Shown here one piece after another: positions 25,795 to 34,168 of a DNA stretch of 64,000 nt. Both the position numbers and the translations under genes were made by a program. The stretch's first letter is position 1. Every line of letters begins with the position of its first letter. Location of the stretch: the NCBI GenBank assembly GCA_965222695.1, contig OZ244967.1:2232001-2296000 (forward strand). The letters are read 5' to 3'. The stretch is from UBA7957 sp965222695. Lineage in GTDB: Bacteria; Pseudomonadota; Gammaproteobacteria; Granulosicoccales; Granulosicoccaceae. The notes under the pieces were generated by a model. The model ran no database searches. It was not told the DNA's origin and saw nothing but the letters and a program-made list of their open reading frames with translations.

Positions 25795-26005
25795 GCGTGC
25801 TTTGCGGCAATCCGGCTCTCAGCGCAGCCTGTCGGGTGGGTGCCTGTCCCAGACCCACGGGCAAAACATTACCCATAAACACTTCCTGCACGGAACCGGC
25901 GGGAATCCCCGCCCGTTCGACCACGGCCTTTATTGCGGTAGCACCGAGTTCAGGAGCACTGGCGTCGTTTAAGACTCCCTGGAATCCACCCATCGGAGTG
26001 CGGGC
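25790..26005 (-). pseudogene. Acetyl-CoA acetyltransferase (thiolase) N-terminal fragment
   Basis: About 70 codons reading AARTPMGGFQGVLNDASAPE, then LGATAIKAVVERAGI, and QEVFMGNVLPVGLGQAPTRQ, an exact fit to the N-terminus of biosynthetic/degradative thiolases. The fragment stops before the catalytic Cys region, joining the IstB scrap; upstream it also breaks off just before the usual start. Only a relic. Confidence 0.8.
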
Positions 26006-26051
26006 GGCTTCGTGAACCGCCCCGGGATTACCGGAGGCTGTTTTGTGTGAG

Positions 26052-26292
26052 TCATGCCGCTCTGGATGACTCTTCCAGTTGTTGACAATACATCAACTCG
26101 TACTCAGCCGGAGGGATATTTCCAATCGGTTCCAGCAGTCTTCGGTTGTTGAACCAGTCCACCCAGACAAGCGTGGCATATTCTATTTGTTCATCATCTT
26201 TCCAAGGGCCTTGCTTGCGTATCACCTCAGTTTTATACAAGCCGTTTATGGTTTCGGCTAATGCGTTATCGTAAGAGTCGCCAACGCTTCCA
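26052..26292 (-). pseudogene. IS3 family transposase (OrfB) C-terminal fragment
   Basis: The frame reads SVGDSYDNALAETINGLYKT, then EVIRKQGPWKDD and 'ATLVWVDWFNNRRLLEPIGNIPPAEYE', the last catalytic-Glu block and C-terminus of IS3-group integrase-like transposases. The first two catalytic Asp regions are missing. Confidence 0.85.
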
Positions 26293-26339
26293 ACAGACGA
26301 CTCAATGCCTGCCCAATTACAGCAAGTTGAAACTTAGAC

Positions 26340-26628
26340 CGGATTAAAACCCACACATTGCTACGTGGACAGAGGCTATTGGGGGCATGGAGCCAACAGC
26401 AATGATGTCAAGATTTCAGACCAACGGCGATTGAGCAAAAGGCAAAAACGCGCGCTTAATCTACCCAGTGCGATAGAGTCGCAGATTGGGCACATGAAAA
26501 CGGATGGCTGGCTGGGCCGCTGTTCTCTCAAAGGAGAGATGGGCAATGCCATGAATGTCTTATTGGATACGTGTGGGCAAAATCTGCGAAACTTACTCCG
26601 TTATTTGAGAGAGCATCCCTTTATCTGA
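26340..26628 (+). pseudogene. IS5 family transposase C-terminal fragment
   Basis: The frame reads 'DRGYWGHG' then 'LPSAIESQIGHMKTDGWLGRCSLKGEMGNAMNVLLDTCGQNLRNLLRYL', the C-terminal catalytic-Glu block of IS5-type transposases ('R-x-A-I-E-P-x-I-G-H-x-K'). The N-terminal part is gone. Confidence 0.8.
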
Positions 26629-27011
26629 TATTTTTTTACAACTGATTGCGTCGTTTTACGTATCCGCCTGCCATAAAGGCAATAATAGGCAGCGACGGTC
26701 GATTATTTTAATGCAACCAATGGTCTGAAAGTAACAATTTACGTTGAATTCAGTTGGAATTATTCAGGGCCGACTATTGCCACTGCGAACCTTTTCAAGA
26801 GCCCCATACCCTGCGAGAATGCGCTGATTTGAGCCAGTTTTTTTTCTGATTGGAGGCGCATTGTGGTTCTACGCAAGGACTAAAGCGCCACGAGCATTTT
26901 GAACGCAAGCCCCGATAGGGGTAAAGCACACGGATGTGCTGTATCAAATCAGGAGGAAATCTGGCCAAATTCAGCGAATTCGCAATAGGCACAGAGATCT
27001 TGGACAGGCCC
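26629..27011. other. Non-coding stretch before the comM fragment
   Basis: No supported gene. On the minus strand near 26900-26980 a frame reads 'RFPPDLIQHIRVLYPYRGL', which faintly recalls the start of some IS6-like transposases, but the match is too short to annotate. Confidence 0.4.
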
Positions 27012-28823
27012 TAAGGACTTTCCGAACGCCCCCGATACGACAAAGCCTCCAATAAATCCTTCCTGTCAATCTCCTCTTTTCCCGCCAAATCGGCAATCGT
27101 CCGTGCGGTTTTCAACACGCGCGTATAAGCACGCATTGACAGTTGCAATGTCTGCATGCTTGTTTCCAAAAATTCCAGGTCTTCCGCCTTGAGTCGGCAG
27201 TGGATTTCGATGTCGGCGTGGCGCATCCAGGCATTGGGCTTGCCTTGTCGTGTGAGCTGGATGTCTCTGGCCCGAATAACGCGCCGCTGTATTACTTGAC
27301 TGGATTCAGACGCGTAATTTTGGTTTCGGAGTTCGGATAAATTGATGCGTAGTACAATGATGTGTATATCGATTCGGTCGAGCAGCGGCCCGGAAACCTG
27401 GGATTGGTAGCGTTCAATTTGGGCTGGAGAGCAGCGGCAGAGAATCTGCTCGTCACCATAGTGGCTACGTAACCGTTCACGCGGTTTTTTGGCATTTTAG
27501 CCAAGGTAGACTAAGTTTATGATGAGCCCTTCAATTTTTAAATGCCATGTTGAAACCTGTTTCAATCCCCACATCTCCAAAGGATCTCGACGAAGCGAAA
27601 GAACAGATTCGAGATTTGGCTGCTCGCAACGATGAATTGGTCGACCTGGTCAATGAACTCAAAGCTCAAGTTGAGTCCCTTTCTGATCGACTGGGAAAAA
27701 ACTCTCGCAACTCATCCCGACCGCCTTCGAACGATTCTGAATCTCAACGTCAAAAACGACGCAGAAAAAGACCCACCGGGCGCAGTAAAGGCGCACAGCC
27801 CGGTCATGATAAACACAGCAGGGAACTGTTGCCACACAGTGAAGTGAATGAAACCTATCACTATTTTCCCAATACACGCTGCGATTGTGGTGGCTCAATC
27901 ATCGTGGACTCAGATCCAATCTACCGCCATCAGGTTTTTGATCTGCCCGAGGTTTGCTGCCACGTGACAGAACACCAAATATTCTCGGGACGATGTGACT
28001 GCTGTCATCGCTATCGAGAAGGGCGTTGGCCAGACTGGGTGCCCAGTGGTCAAATGGGACCGGGGCTGATCAGCTGGATTGCCATGATGAACGGACAGTT
28101 TCATCTGTCCATTCGCAAAATACAACGACTGCTGAGCGAGCAATGGCAACTGGACTTCAGCATTGGTGCGATTTCTCAAGCCCAAGGCAAAGCCAATACG
28201 TGGTTGAGCGAACATTATAAAGATATTGCGAATCATGTGCGCACCAGTACGATAGCTCACGCGGATGAGACCACGCACTGGAGCCTGGGCGAGAAAGCGT
28301 GGCTTTGGGTGTTGTCCAGTGCAACAGCGGTGCTCTTTATGACGCACTATTCGCGTGGTAAGAAAGCCGCTGGCCAATTACTGGGATCATTCAATGGTTA
28401 TCTGGTGACTGATCAATATGTGGGCTATGACAACCACGATACATTTAAACGGCAACTGTGTTGGTCTCATCTGATCCGAAAGTTTATCGCCATGAGCGAA
28501 CGTTGTGGCAACGGCGGTAAGATCGGAAAACGCTTACTGCTGTATGCATCGGCGGTGATTCGCACGCGTCATCGGTTTGAAAAACAGCAGATCACGGAAA
28601 CGATTTATTTCAGGCGTATGTACCGGCTACAGTGGTCTTTTGAAGAGGCGTTGGAAAAAGGTACGCGATTGCAAATTGATACGCGCACGGCTAATCAATG
28701 CCGCTATCTGTTACCCGATGTGCACATGTGTTGGACGTTTCTTTCCAATCACCATATCCCCTTGAGTAGAGTCGGAATGTGGCGCGGTTTCCTCAAAGGC
28801 TCCGTTTCCACACCCCGCTCATC

Positions 28824-28857
28824 AAACCGGACGTGCGCTATTAACGCATCCGGCTTT
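28824..28857 (-). ncRNA. Group II intron domain V
   Basis: On the minus strand 34 bases fold as a hairpin: AAAGCCGGATGCG pairs with CGCACGTCCGGTTT around a short TTAATAG apex. The AGC catalytic triad is at the base of the 5' strand and there is a bulge in the middle, as in bacterial intron catalytic cores. It lies 10 bases beyond the maturase stop codon. Confidence 0.85.
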
Positions 28858-28866
28858 CGTTTATGG

Positions 28867-30201
28867 TCAATAGGCCTTCGCACTCAGCAACTCGGTTTTA
28901 GAGCGTGGCAGACGGTGTAGACCCAGATGTTCGTACAGGTATTCATCTGAATACAACCGAACTCCCGATCGTCCCTTCTGCTTGTGCTTTTTCACCAACC
29001 AACGTCGAAGTCGGCGCTCAGTGTAGCGTTGGATGCGTTGATATGATTCGAGCACTGGGCCTTGATTAAAATAATTGGCCCAGCCACGAATCACCCGGTT
29101 GATGCATAAGATACGATCTTCCGGCGTCGTCCAATTCCAACTGCGTGCTGTTTCACCATGGATGCGCTGTGTCAGCGACCGGATTGCCTTCTTTGAAGGG
29201 CGAGTACCTAGGTATGGCTTACCCCAGCGGTTGTAGTACCGACCGATGGTATAACCTAGGAAATCCAGTGATTCCTTGGCCACTAACCGCACGGCGGTTT
29301 TCTCCTCATTGACCTGTAAACCCAATCGAGTCATGAGAGTTCTCATGCTATCGAGTGCTGCATGCCCATTTCCGGGCGCACAACACAACACCAGATCATC
29401 GGCGTAATTGACGATCTGTGCTTGGTGTCGTTTGTCGAGTCCAAACTTCTCCCAGGCCAAAACAAATCGCCTGAAATACACGTTGGCTAACAATGGTGAG
29501 ATCACATTGCCTTGTGCGATGCCTCGATGAGTCTTGGCCGCTTCCCGGCTGTGGACTGTGTAATGTTTAACCTGCTCAACCACCGGCACTTCTAGCCACT
29601 GTTTAATCAAGCTTAGCACTTTGCGGTCACACACTCGGCGCGCCACACACTTCATCAAAGGCCTATGCGGGATTGTCGTGAAGTAGTCTTTCAAGTCCGC
29701 ATCGACTACTTCGCTCAAGCCCCGTTCACTGATATGGAAGTACACCCGGCGTACCGCCATCTTTGCATCGATCTTGGGTCGATAGGCATATTGGCTGTCA
29801 CTAAAATCCGATTCAAAGATCGGCATTAGCACCAGATTCATCGCCATCTGCACCACTCGATCTCGGATGCAAGAAATGCCTAGTGGGCGTAACTTTCCAT
29901 TGCGTTTTGGAATCCATACTCGACGAATGGGCTTTGCACGGTATTGACCCGTGCGCAGATCCTCTTCGAGTTCAGCCAGCCATTCCAGTAGCCCATCGGA
30001 CTCAATCTGTTGAAAGTCCTGTCCATCTACTCCGGCGCTGCCTTTGTTCTTTCGGCAACGCAAGTAAGCAGCATGAAGGATGTCCCAACGGTAGATCTTG
30101 TCCCATAGACTGTAGAACCGATAGTCTGGCTGTGCTTTAGCTTTCGCATACAGCGTTCTCTGTAACTTCCGAACCGATAATACTGGAGTTGATAGACTCA
30201 T
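28867..30201 (-). CDS. Group II intron reverse transcriptase/maturase
   Basis: 444 aa from ATG 30201, which has AGGAG 8 bases upstream; the longer frame to 30450 lies in intron RNA structure. RT blocks appear in order: 'RYNKGSAGVDG'-like RT0/1, 'VWIPKRNGKLRPLGIS' , 'SDFSDSQYAYRP', 'DADLKDYFTTIPH' (first catalytic Asp), 'GIAQGNVISPLLANVYF', 'VNYADDLVLCC' (catalytic YADD), 'LGLQVNEEKT' and 'DFLGYTIG'. The maturase/X domain 'CINRVIRGWANYFNQG' follows. The C-terminus ends without an HNH endonuclease zinc domain, so mobility would rely on endonuclease-independent routes (known for En-minus introns). Confidence 0.94.
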   Translation of the reverse strand: MSLSTPVLSVRKLQRTLYAKAKAQPDYRFYSLWDKIYRWDILHAAYLRCRKNKGSAGVDGQDFQQIESDGLLEWLAELEEDLRTGQYRAKPIRRVWIPKRNGKLRPLGISCIRDRVVQMAMNLVLMPIFESDFSDSQYAYRPKIDAKMAVRRVYFHISERGLSEVVDADLKDYFTTIPHRPLMKCVARRVCDRKVLSLIKQWLEVPVVEQVKHYTVHSREAAKTHRGIAQGNVISPLLANVYFRRFVLAWEKFGLDKRHQAQIVNYADDLVLCCAPGNGHAALDSMRTLMTRLGLQVNEEKTAVRLVAKESLDFLGYTIGRYYNRWGKPYLGTRPSKKAIRSLTQRIHGETARSWNWTTPEDRILCINRVIRGWANYFNQGPVLESYQRIQRYTERRLRRWLVKKHKQKGRSGVRLYSDEYLYEHLGLHRLPRSKTELLSAKAY

Positions 30202-31065
30202 TGCCAATCTCCTGGTCTTGTCACTTTGAATCACTCCCATAAACCAGGGTCCCTTTCCTCTGTCGGCATTACCCGACTTCATCGGTACTACGGACCCCTC
30301 CGCCACCTGCCTGGCCCTGAACTCGCCGTCACCGGTGTTCAGTTTTCCGACCTGCACTCTGTGGCGCAAGCGTCCAACCTGACAGGCTTCCCCTGTTGCG
30401 TACATGTTCTCTCTTGCACATGCCATCACCATTACCCCGGTGGTCCACAAGATTTCGCGTATCGCTCAATCCCTCTTGTATATCAGTATTCCCCGTTATT
30501 AGGGCGGGTCTACAACCACGGCTGCCTTTTCGAGGCCTGCTCAGTGTTCGCTGCGCGCTACGGCCTGTGCAATCGCTGACACCCTGATGGTGCCTTTTCT
30601 TCAGATACTTCAGCTCATTCGTTGCCTCCTGAACTGCTCCAAAGTGCTTCCGGGTGGAGCGATAGTTCCCGGGTAGGATTTGAACCTACTGAACATGTAC
30701 ACCTTTGCAGGGCGTACCCAACAACCTGGCCGAACGCGCTCTTCGCCCTTACGTGATATGGCGCAAACTCAGCTATGGCACACAATCGGCAGCGGGTAAT
30801 CAATATCGACCCATGATATTGAGTCTTATCCAGACACTGCAATTGCAAGGGCGTTCCACCTACGAATTTCTCCGCCGATCATGTACAGAATTTATGCGTG
30901 ATGGAGAAGTATCCACTCGATTAGACTTTCAGGTAAAACCACTACTCAAATCCGTGTAAATCTGCGTGAACGGTTACAGTGGCTACATGGACATGGGTTC
31001 GTTGCCTTGTTGCCAACCTATAGTTTTCAAGGAGTTACGTCGCCCTATGGGGTATCCAAAGGAAA

Positions 31066-31240
31066 TCGTGACATGAGGGGATCATATCCGTGCCGCACGA
31101 CTTGATAGAAAACTCCTGCAATGCGACTTAGCCGAATTGATTGGTGTGAGCCTTTGGACCTTGATGAATTGGGAGAAGAACTACCGGAAGCCCGGCCTTA
31201 TATGCTACCCGGCCATTATGGATTTTCTGGGGTATTTTCC
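31066..31240 (+). pseudogene. XRE-type helix-turn-helix fragment
   Basis: The frame reads GDHIRAARLDRKLLQCDLAE, then LIGVSLWTLMNWEKN and 'GLICYPAIMDFLGYFP', a clear XRE/HTH_3 domain followed by the 'P-A-I-x-x-F-L-G-Y-x-P' tail common in short regulators. A stop stands immediately upstream, and the frame after the domain is unrelated. It is a fragment inside the 400-base spacer joining R' and L'. Confidence 0.65.
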
Positions 31241-31259
31241 GGTGCAGCGTGCAGACCAC

Positions 31260-31325
31260 CTGGGCGGGTGGGTGGTAGTACGGGGTATCGGACAGGCTTA
31301 TTTGTTGTTTTCTTGGACGGGTCAT
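31260..31325 (-). pseudogene. REP-associated tyrosine transposase (RAYT) N-terminal fragment
   Basis: The frame starts at ATG 31325 with MTRPRKQQISLSDTPYYH, the near-invariant N-terminus of IS200-like RAYT proteins (MARPRK-x-x-x-L-x-x-T-P-Y-Y-H). It then breaks off before the HUH motif is reached. Only about 20 codons remain. Confidence 0.6.
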
Positions 31326-31408
31326 GGCTTCTTCCTTGAAGTAATTGACTACCGACTCTACAGGGGTGTCGGGCTTTTTGTCAAATTAATGTGCCTGTCC
31401 CTTACTTC

Positions 31409-31773
31409 CCGATATACTGATCGCAGAATTGGGCGCCTCGCCTCTGGAGCCCTACAATGGCTCCGTTGCCATGAAATTGCTTGACAATAAAATTACCATG
31501 ACCGTACTCAGCGCACTTGATCCCTATGCCGTACTGGGGATCCAGCGTGCTTTTGGTATGAAGCCCGACCTGATAACGGGGCCCGCTGCAAATACGGAGG
31601 CAGGGATTTCATTGATTCAAAAGCTGCTGGGTATAAAGGCATTGAATCTGGTCAGGCGCCAGGCGCTGCCGGATTTGCAAAAGTTACTCGGAGAAAAAAT
31701 AACAGGCGATCGATTGGCCTCCGGCTGATCGAAGCCTTCAATCCGTTGTCAATCAGCGCAGTACTGAATACAA
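31409..31773 (+). pseudogene. DUF1611-like gene 3'-end fragment (repeat L', copy 2)
   Basis: Second copy of 17662-18026 at the constant offset 13747, in the same direction, with three mismatches (one silent change, one Asp to Gly at the last codon, one after the stop). The frame from 31412 encodes the last 106 residues of the DUF1611-like protein and lacks the P-loop. It starts and ends exactly as copy 1 does, with unrelated sequence beyond. Confidence 0.95.
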
Positions 31774-32241
31774 GTTCTTCAAGAAACTGTACTTCCGCGA
31801 CCGGTCTTAACACTTTTGTTCGGATGGATTCCTCTTCAAGCGTTTTTACTCTTAAATCCAATGATTTAATTTTCTCTGATATATCGTCTCCATTTCCGGT
31901 TCCATTTCCGGTTCCATTTCCGGTTCCATTTCCGGTTCCATTTCCGGTTCCATTTCCGGTTCCATTTCCGGTTCCATTTCCGGTTCCATTTCCGGTTCCA
32001 TTTCCGGTTCCATTTCCGGTTCCATTTCCGGTTCCATTTCCGGTTCCATTTCCGGTTCCATTTCCGGTTCCATTTCCGGTTCCATTTCCGGTTCCATTTC
32101 CGGTTCCATTTCCGGTTCCATTTCCGGATTATCCATCAAAATAGTTTGAGCATAAGAGAAATTTAATGCAACCCCGAAAATCACAATTCCAAGCGAAAGT
32201 AAAATTCCAAAAATTCTGCCGTTTGTTTTGATGTTCTTCAT
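31774..32241 (-). CDS. Secreted or periplasmic PEME-repeat protein, frameshifted and cut short
   Basis: From ATG 32241 (GGAGG just upstream) the protein starts with a Sec signal peptide (MKNIKTNGRIFGILLSLGIV... NFSYA), then twenty perfect PEME tetrapeptides (residues 39-118), and stops at 31852 after 129 aa. Directly beyond the repeats another frame continues as 'DDISEKIKSLDLRVKTLEEESIRTKVLRPVAEVQFLEEL', a natural-looking coiled-coil tail, so a one-base indel has probably shifted the frame. That second frame then runs into the L' junction at 31773. So the gene is both frameshifted and truncated. Function unknown. Confidence 0.6.
31888..32127. repeat. 20 tandem copies of a 12-bp unit
   Basis: The unit is GGTTCCATTTCC on the plus strand (GGAAATGGAACC on the minus strand), repeated without visible variation across 240 bases. 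It encodes PEME in the minus-strand gene. A 12-bp unit keeps the frame, so copy-number change would alter length, not expression. Confidence 0.95.
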
Positions 32242-32666
32242 TTCCCACCTCCATTGTTTTTATCCATAATTTACAGTAATGATCTCAAAGAGAAAAACAG
32301 CACGTGCCTCGTACGGATTGATATCAACTCATAAATATAATCCATTATTAATACAAACCTGTTCTCGCTTTCTCCAAAGAAACGAGGCTATAGACAAGCA
32401 TTTAATGATAAAACTGCTACATTTGCATTAATACTTTAGATTTACATGTAAATAAAATTTATTTTTTAGAAAGTAATTATATAAGGATTTACAAAATTCA
32501 AATACTCTATATAAGGACCAGCAATTCCCAGTCAATACCCAACCTTGCAATATAAATACTGATTCAAACTGTTCAGCAATAATAACCCAATACCTTGTGT
32601 AAGGCTGTATATTTGAGAGGGAATTTTGTTATGTAAGAACCAGGTGCAGACATCAACGTCTACGTT
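32242..32666. other. AT-rich intergenic stretch
   Basis: About 425 bases without a supported gene. It separates the PEME-repeat gene's promoter side from the 3' end of the interrupted DDE transposase, whose outer IS end should lie here (about 32630-32666), but I cannot fix it. Confidence 0.45.
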
Positions 32667-33167
32667 CTAACTTGAGTTATTCGGTGCAGGTGGCGTGTTA
32701 AAACCTGTTCGATAAGCCCAAGCGGTGAGGTAACTCTCCCAATCGGATAAATAGAACGTAAAGAAAGGCGCCCGGAGCCGTTCCCACAGTTTTCGGCGCG
32801 ACTCATAGGTTTCAAGTGCACGTTGAAAGACACGACAGGCTTGCTGCTGGATCTGATCTACCAGAAAGGCCAGCAGCATCAAACCCGCCAGTGTACTGGA
32901 CAAATACTGTTTACCGTGACCGTAATTGTGTTCCAGATGGTACCCCTGGTTCTTGAGGGTGTTAAAGGTTTCATTTTCTATTTTCCACCGTGCCCGAGCC
33001 GCCCGTGCCATTTCAAGGGCGTTATCGTGGGTGATATCGAGACTGGTGATCCAGCTCCATACGCGCTCCTTTCCCTTGTGTTAGTGCCGGAGTAAAACCG
33101 CGACTATTTGCCGCAGTTTACCAACACGCTCTTGACCCAGTACTCTCGGCGTTCAGTCCACTCACTG

Positions 33168-33365
33168 TCAGAAATCGATGTCATCATCGAAGTCCAGCTC
33201 TGCTTGGCTAGTGTCAGTTTCTGCAAGTGCACGGGTACGCATATCAATAATCGAGTCACTATAATGATCCAGAAGTTCATCCCTCAGAGTGTCCAGAAAG
33301 TCGATGACGATCTCCGCCTCTTCTGCACTCCAGCAGGTGTGCAACTTTGTCACTTTCATGCTCAT
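33168..33365 (-). CDS. Small acidic protein downstream of istB (IS21 accessory)
   Basis: 65 aa, strongly acidic C-terminus ('AELDFDDDIDF'), starting MSMKVTKLHTCWSAEEAE. Its ATG overlaps the istB stop (ATGA), so it is translationally coupled and is likely a true gene of the element. The N-terminal half is a predicted helix pair. No family recognised. Confidence 0.55.
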   Translation of the reverse strand: MSMKVTKLHTCWSAEEAEIVIDFLDTLRDELLDHYSDSIIDMRTRALAETDTSQAELDFDDDIDF

Positions 33366-34168
33366 GATTCACTCACGGTGGCTGTGTTTTTACGCCGTCC
33401 TGTTCGCTTGGTCTGACTGCGCGTCTTCTGCCGACGTTCAGCGCTTTCCTTAGCTTCACGCATCCGGTAGGACTCGCCGTCGATTTGCAGTATTTCAGCA
33501 TGATGGACCAATCGGTCCACCAGGGAGACTACGCAAGAGGCGTTCGGAAACACCTCGTTCCACTGTGCAAAGGGTTTGTTGGTGGTGACAATGGTGGCAC
33601 GGGTTTCATAGCGTCGGTTGATGATCTCAAACAATAAATCCGCGTGTCGGGTGCCATAGGAAAGATATCCCAGCTCATCGACAACCAGCAACTGCGGCAA
33701 GGCGTAGTAGCTGAGCCGGCGTTTGAAGGCGTAGTCACCGTCTTTGGAGGCCAGATCGTTGAGCATGTTCGCCGCCGTCGTAAACAGGACGGTATGTCCG
33801 GCCACCACCGCTTGATGAGCGATATTTTTGGCCAGCATGGATTTACCGACGCCATTGGGACCGAGCAGAATGACGTTGCTCGCCTGGGCGACAAAGTCTA
33901 ACCCCATCAGCTCGTTGATCGCCGGTTGGTCGATTTGCGTGGGCCATTGCCAGTCAAAGTCCGCCAGGGCTTTAAATCGACCCAGCCTGGCCAGACGCAT
34001 GCGCCGCTCCAGACCCTGCTGACGCCGTGCCTGTTCCTCCCATTCCAGCAAGGTGGGTATCCAGGGTTCGATGTGTTCTGGCAGTTCATGCCAGTGCGCC
34101 TGCAGACCAACCAGTTTTAAGGCTGCCAGGCGCTGTTGCAGGTCAGTGCGCTTCGGTGTCTGTGTCAT
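33362..34168 (-). CDS. istB: IS21 family helper ATPase IstB
   Basis: 268 aa AAA+ ATPase that activates the IstA transposase and helps choose targets. Motifs: Walker A 'LLGPNGVGKSMLAKNIAHQAV', Walker B 'LLVVDELGYLSYG', sensor I 'ATIVTTNKPFAQWNEVF', and the C-terminal 'DRLVHHAEILQIDGESYRMREAKE' of the family. ATG 34168 follows GGAGA and gives the normal N-terminus (MTQTPKRTDLQQRL); the longer frame is not used. It overlaps the end of istA by 26 bases. Confidence 0.94.
   Translation of the reverse strand: MTQTPKRTDLQQRLAALKLVGLQAHWHELPEHIEPWIPTLLEWEEQARRQQGLERRMRLARLGRFKALADFDWQWPTQIDQPAINELMGLDFVAQASNVILLGPNGVGKSMLAKNIAHQAVVAGHTVLFTTAANMLNDLASKDGDYAFKRRLSYYALPQLLVVDELGYLSYGTRHADLLFEIINRRYETRATIVTTNKPFAQWNEVFPNASCVVSLVDRLVHHAEILQIDGESYRMREAKESAERRQKTRSQTKRTGRRKNTATVSES

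Larger units (their letters stand above)
28766..30717 (-). mobile_element. Group II intron (antisense to the host transposase gene)
   Basis: Boundaries inferred by restoring the transposase frame. Read on the minus strand, the intron begins GTACGCCCTGC (a GUGYG-like start) at 30717 and ends ...GACTCTAC at 28766 (AY end). It contains one RT/maturase gene in the expected domain IV position and a 34-nt domain V just after the gene. Length 1952 bases. The site is within the region encoding the transposase catalytic Glu, a favoured kind of target for these retroelements. Confidence 0.88.
27547..30959 (+). pseudogene. IS66 family transposase (TnpC-like), interrupted by a group II intron
   Basis: Coding parts are 27547-28765 and 30718-30959. 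Joining them gives one 486-codon frame with ...HHIPL-T-NNLAERALRP... across the junction, and the final 'AERALRPYVIWRKLSYGTQSAAGN' bears the catalytic Glu. The N-terminus has the coiled coil and the 'LGKNSRNSSRPPSND' block; the zinc-finger-like 'CDCGG...CDCCHRY' and the 'ADETTHW' Asp follow. The intron lies in the opposite orientation, so it cannot splice out of the transposase mRNA; the gene is disabled. Confidence 0.9.
27469..30977 (+). mobile_element. IS66-type insertion sequence carrying a group II intron
   Basis: Terminal inverted repeats GTAACCGTTCACGC at 27469 and GCGTGAACGGTTAC ending at 30977. The flanks carry a duplicated AGTGGCTAC (27460-27468 and 30978-30986); as IS66 elements normally duplicate 8 bases, the leading A may belong to the target by chance. 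Joining the flanks restores the comM sequence seen at 44474. Only the large transposase gene is present, without tnpA/tnpB, as in single-gene members of the family. Without the intron the element would be about 1.56 kb. Confidence 0.88.
27012..31003 (-). pseudogene. comM 3'-end fragment (repeat R', copy 1), split by an IS66-type element
   Basis: 27012-27468 and 30987-about 31003 match 44025-44500, the 3' end of the intact comM gene, in the same orientation. I count about 18 differences in 457 bases. The encoded last 71 residues are identical in the two copies, so differences there are synonymous. The N-terminal three quarters are missing, and what remains is cut by a 3.5-kb insertion with target-site duplication. 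It cannot make a functional ATPase. Confidence 0.92.

Noticed and set aside
26795..26992. Minus-strand frame with RFPPDLIQHIRVLYPY, like an IS6 transposase start
   Set aside because: Only about 15 residues look similar and the rest does not follow the family.
30640..30720. tRNA-like T-arm on the minus strand (GTAGG-TTCAAAT-CCTAC)
   Set aside because: No acceptor, D- or anticodon arms can be built around it, and it lies in the 5' structural part of the group II intron, where such hairpins are expected.
31888..32127. Possible CRISPR-like array
   Set aside because: The 12-bp units follow each other without spacers and encode a regular peptide in a gene with signal peptide and ribosome binding site; no cas genes are present.
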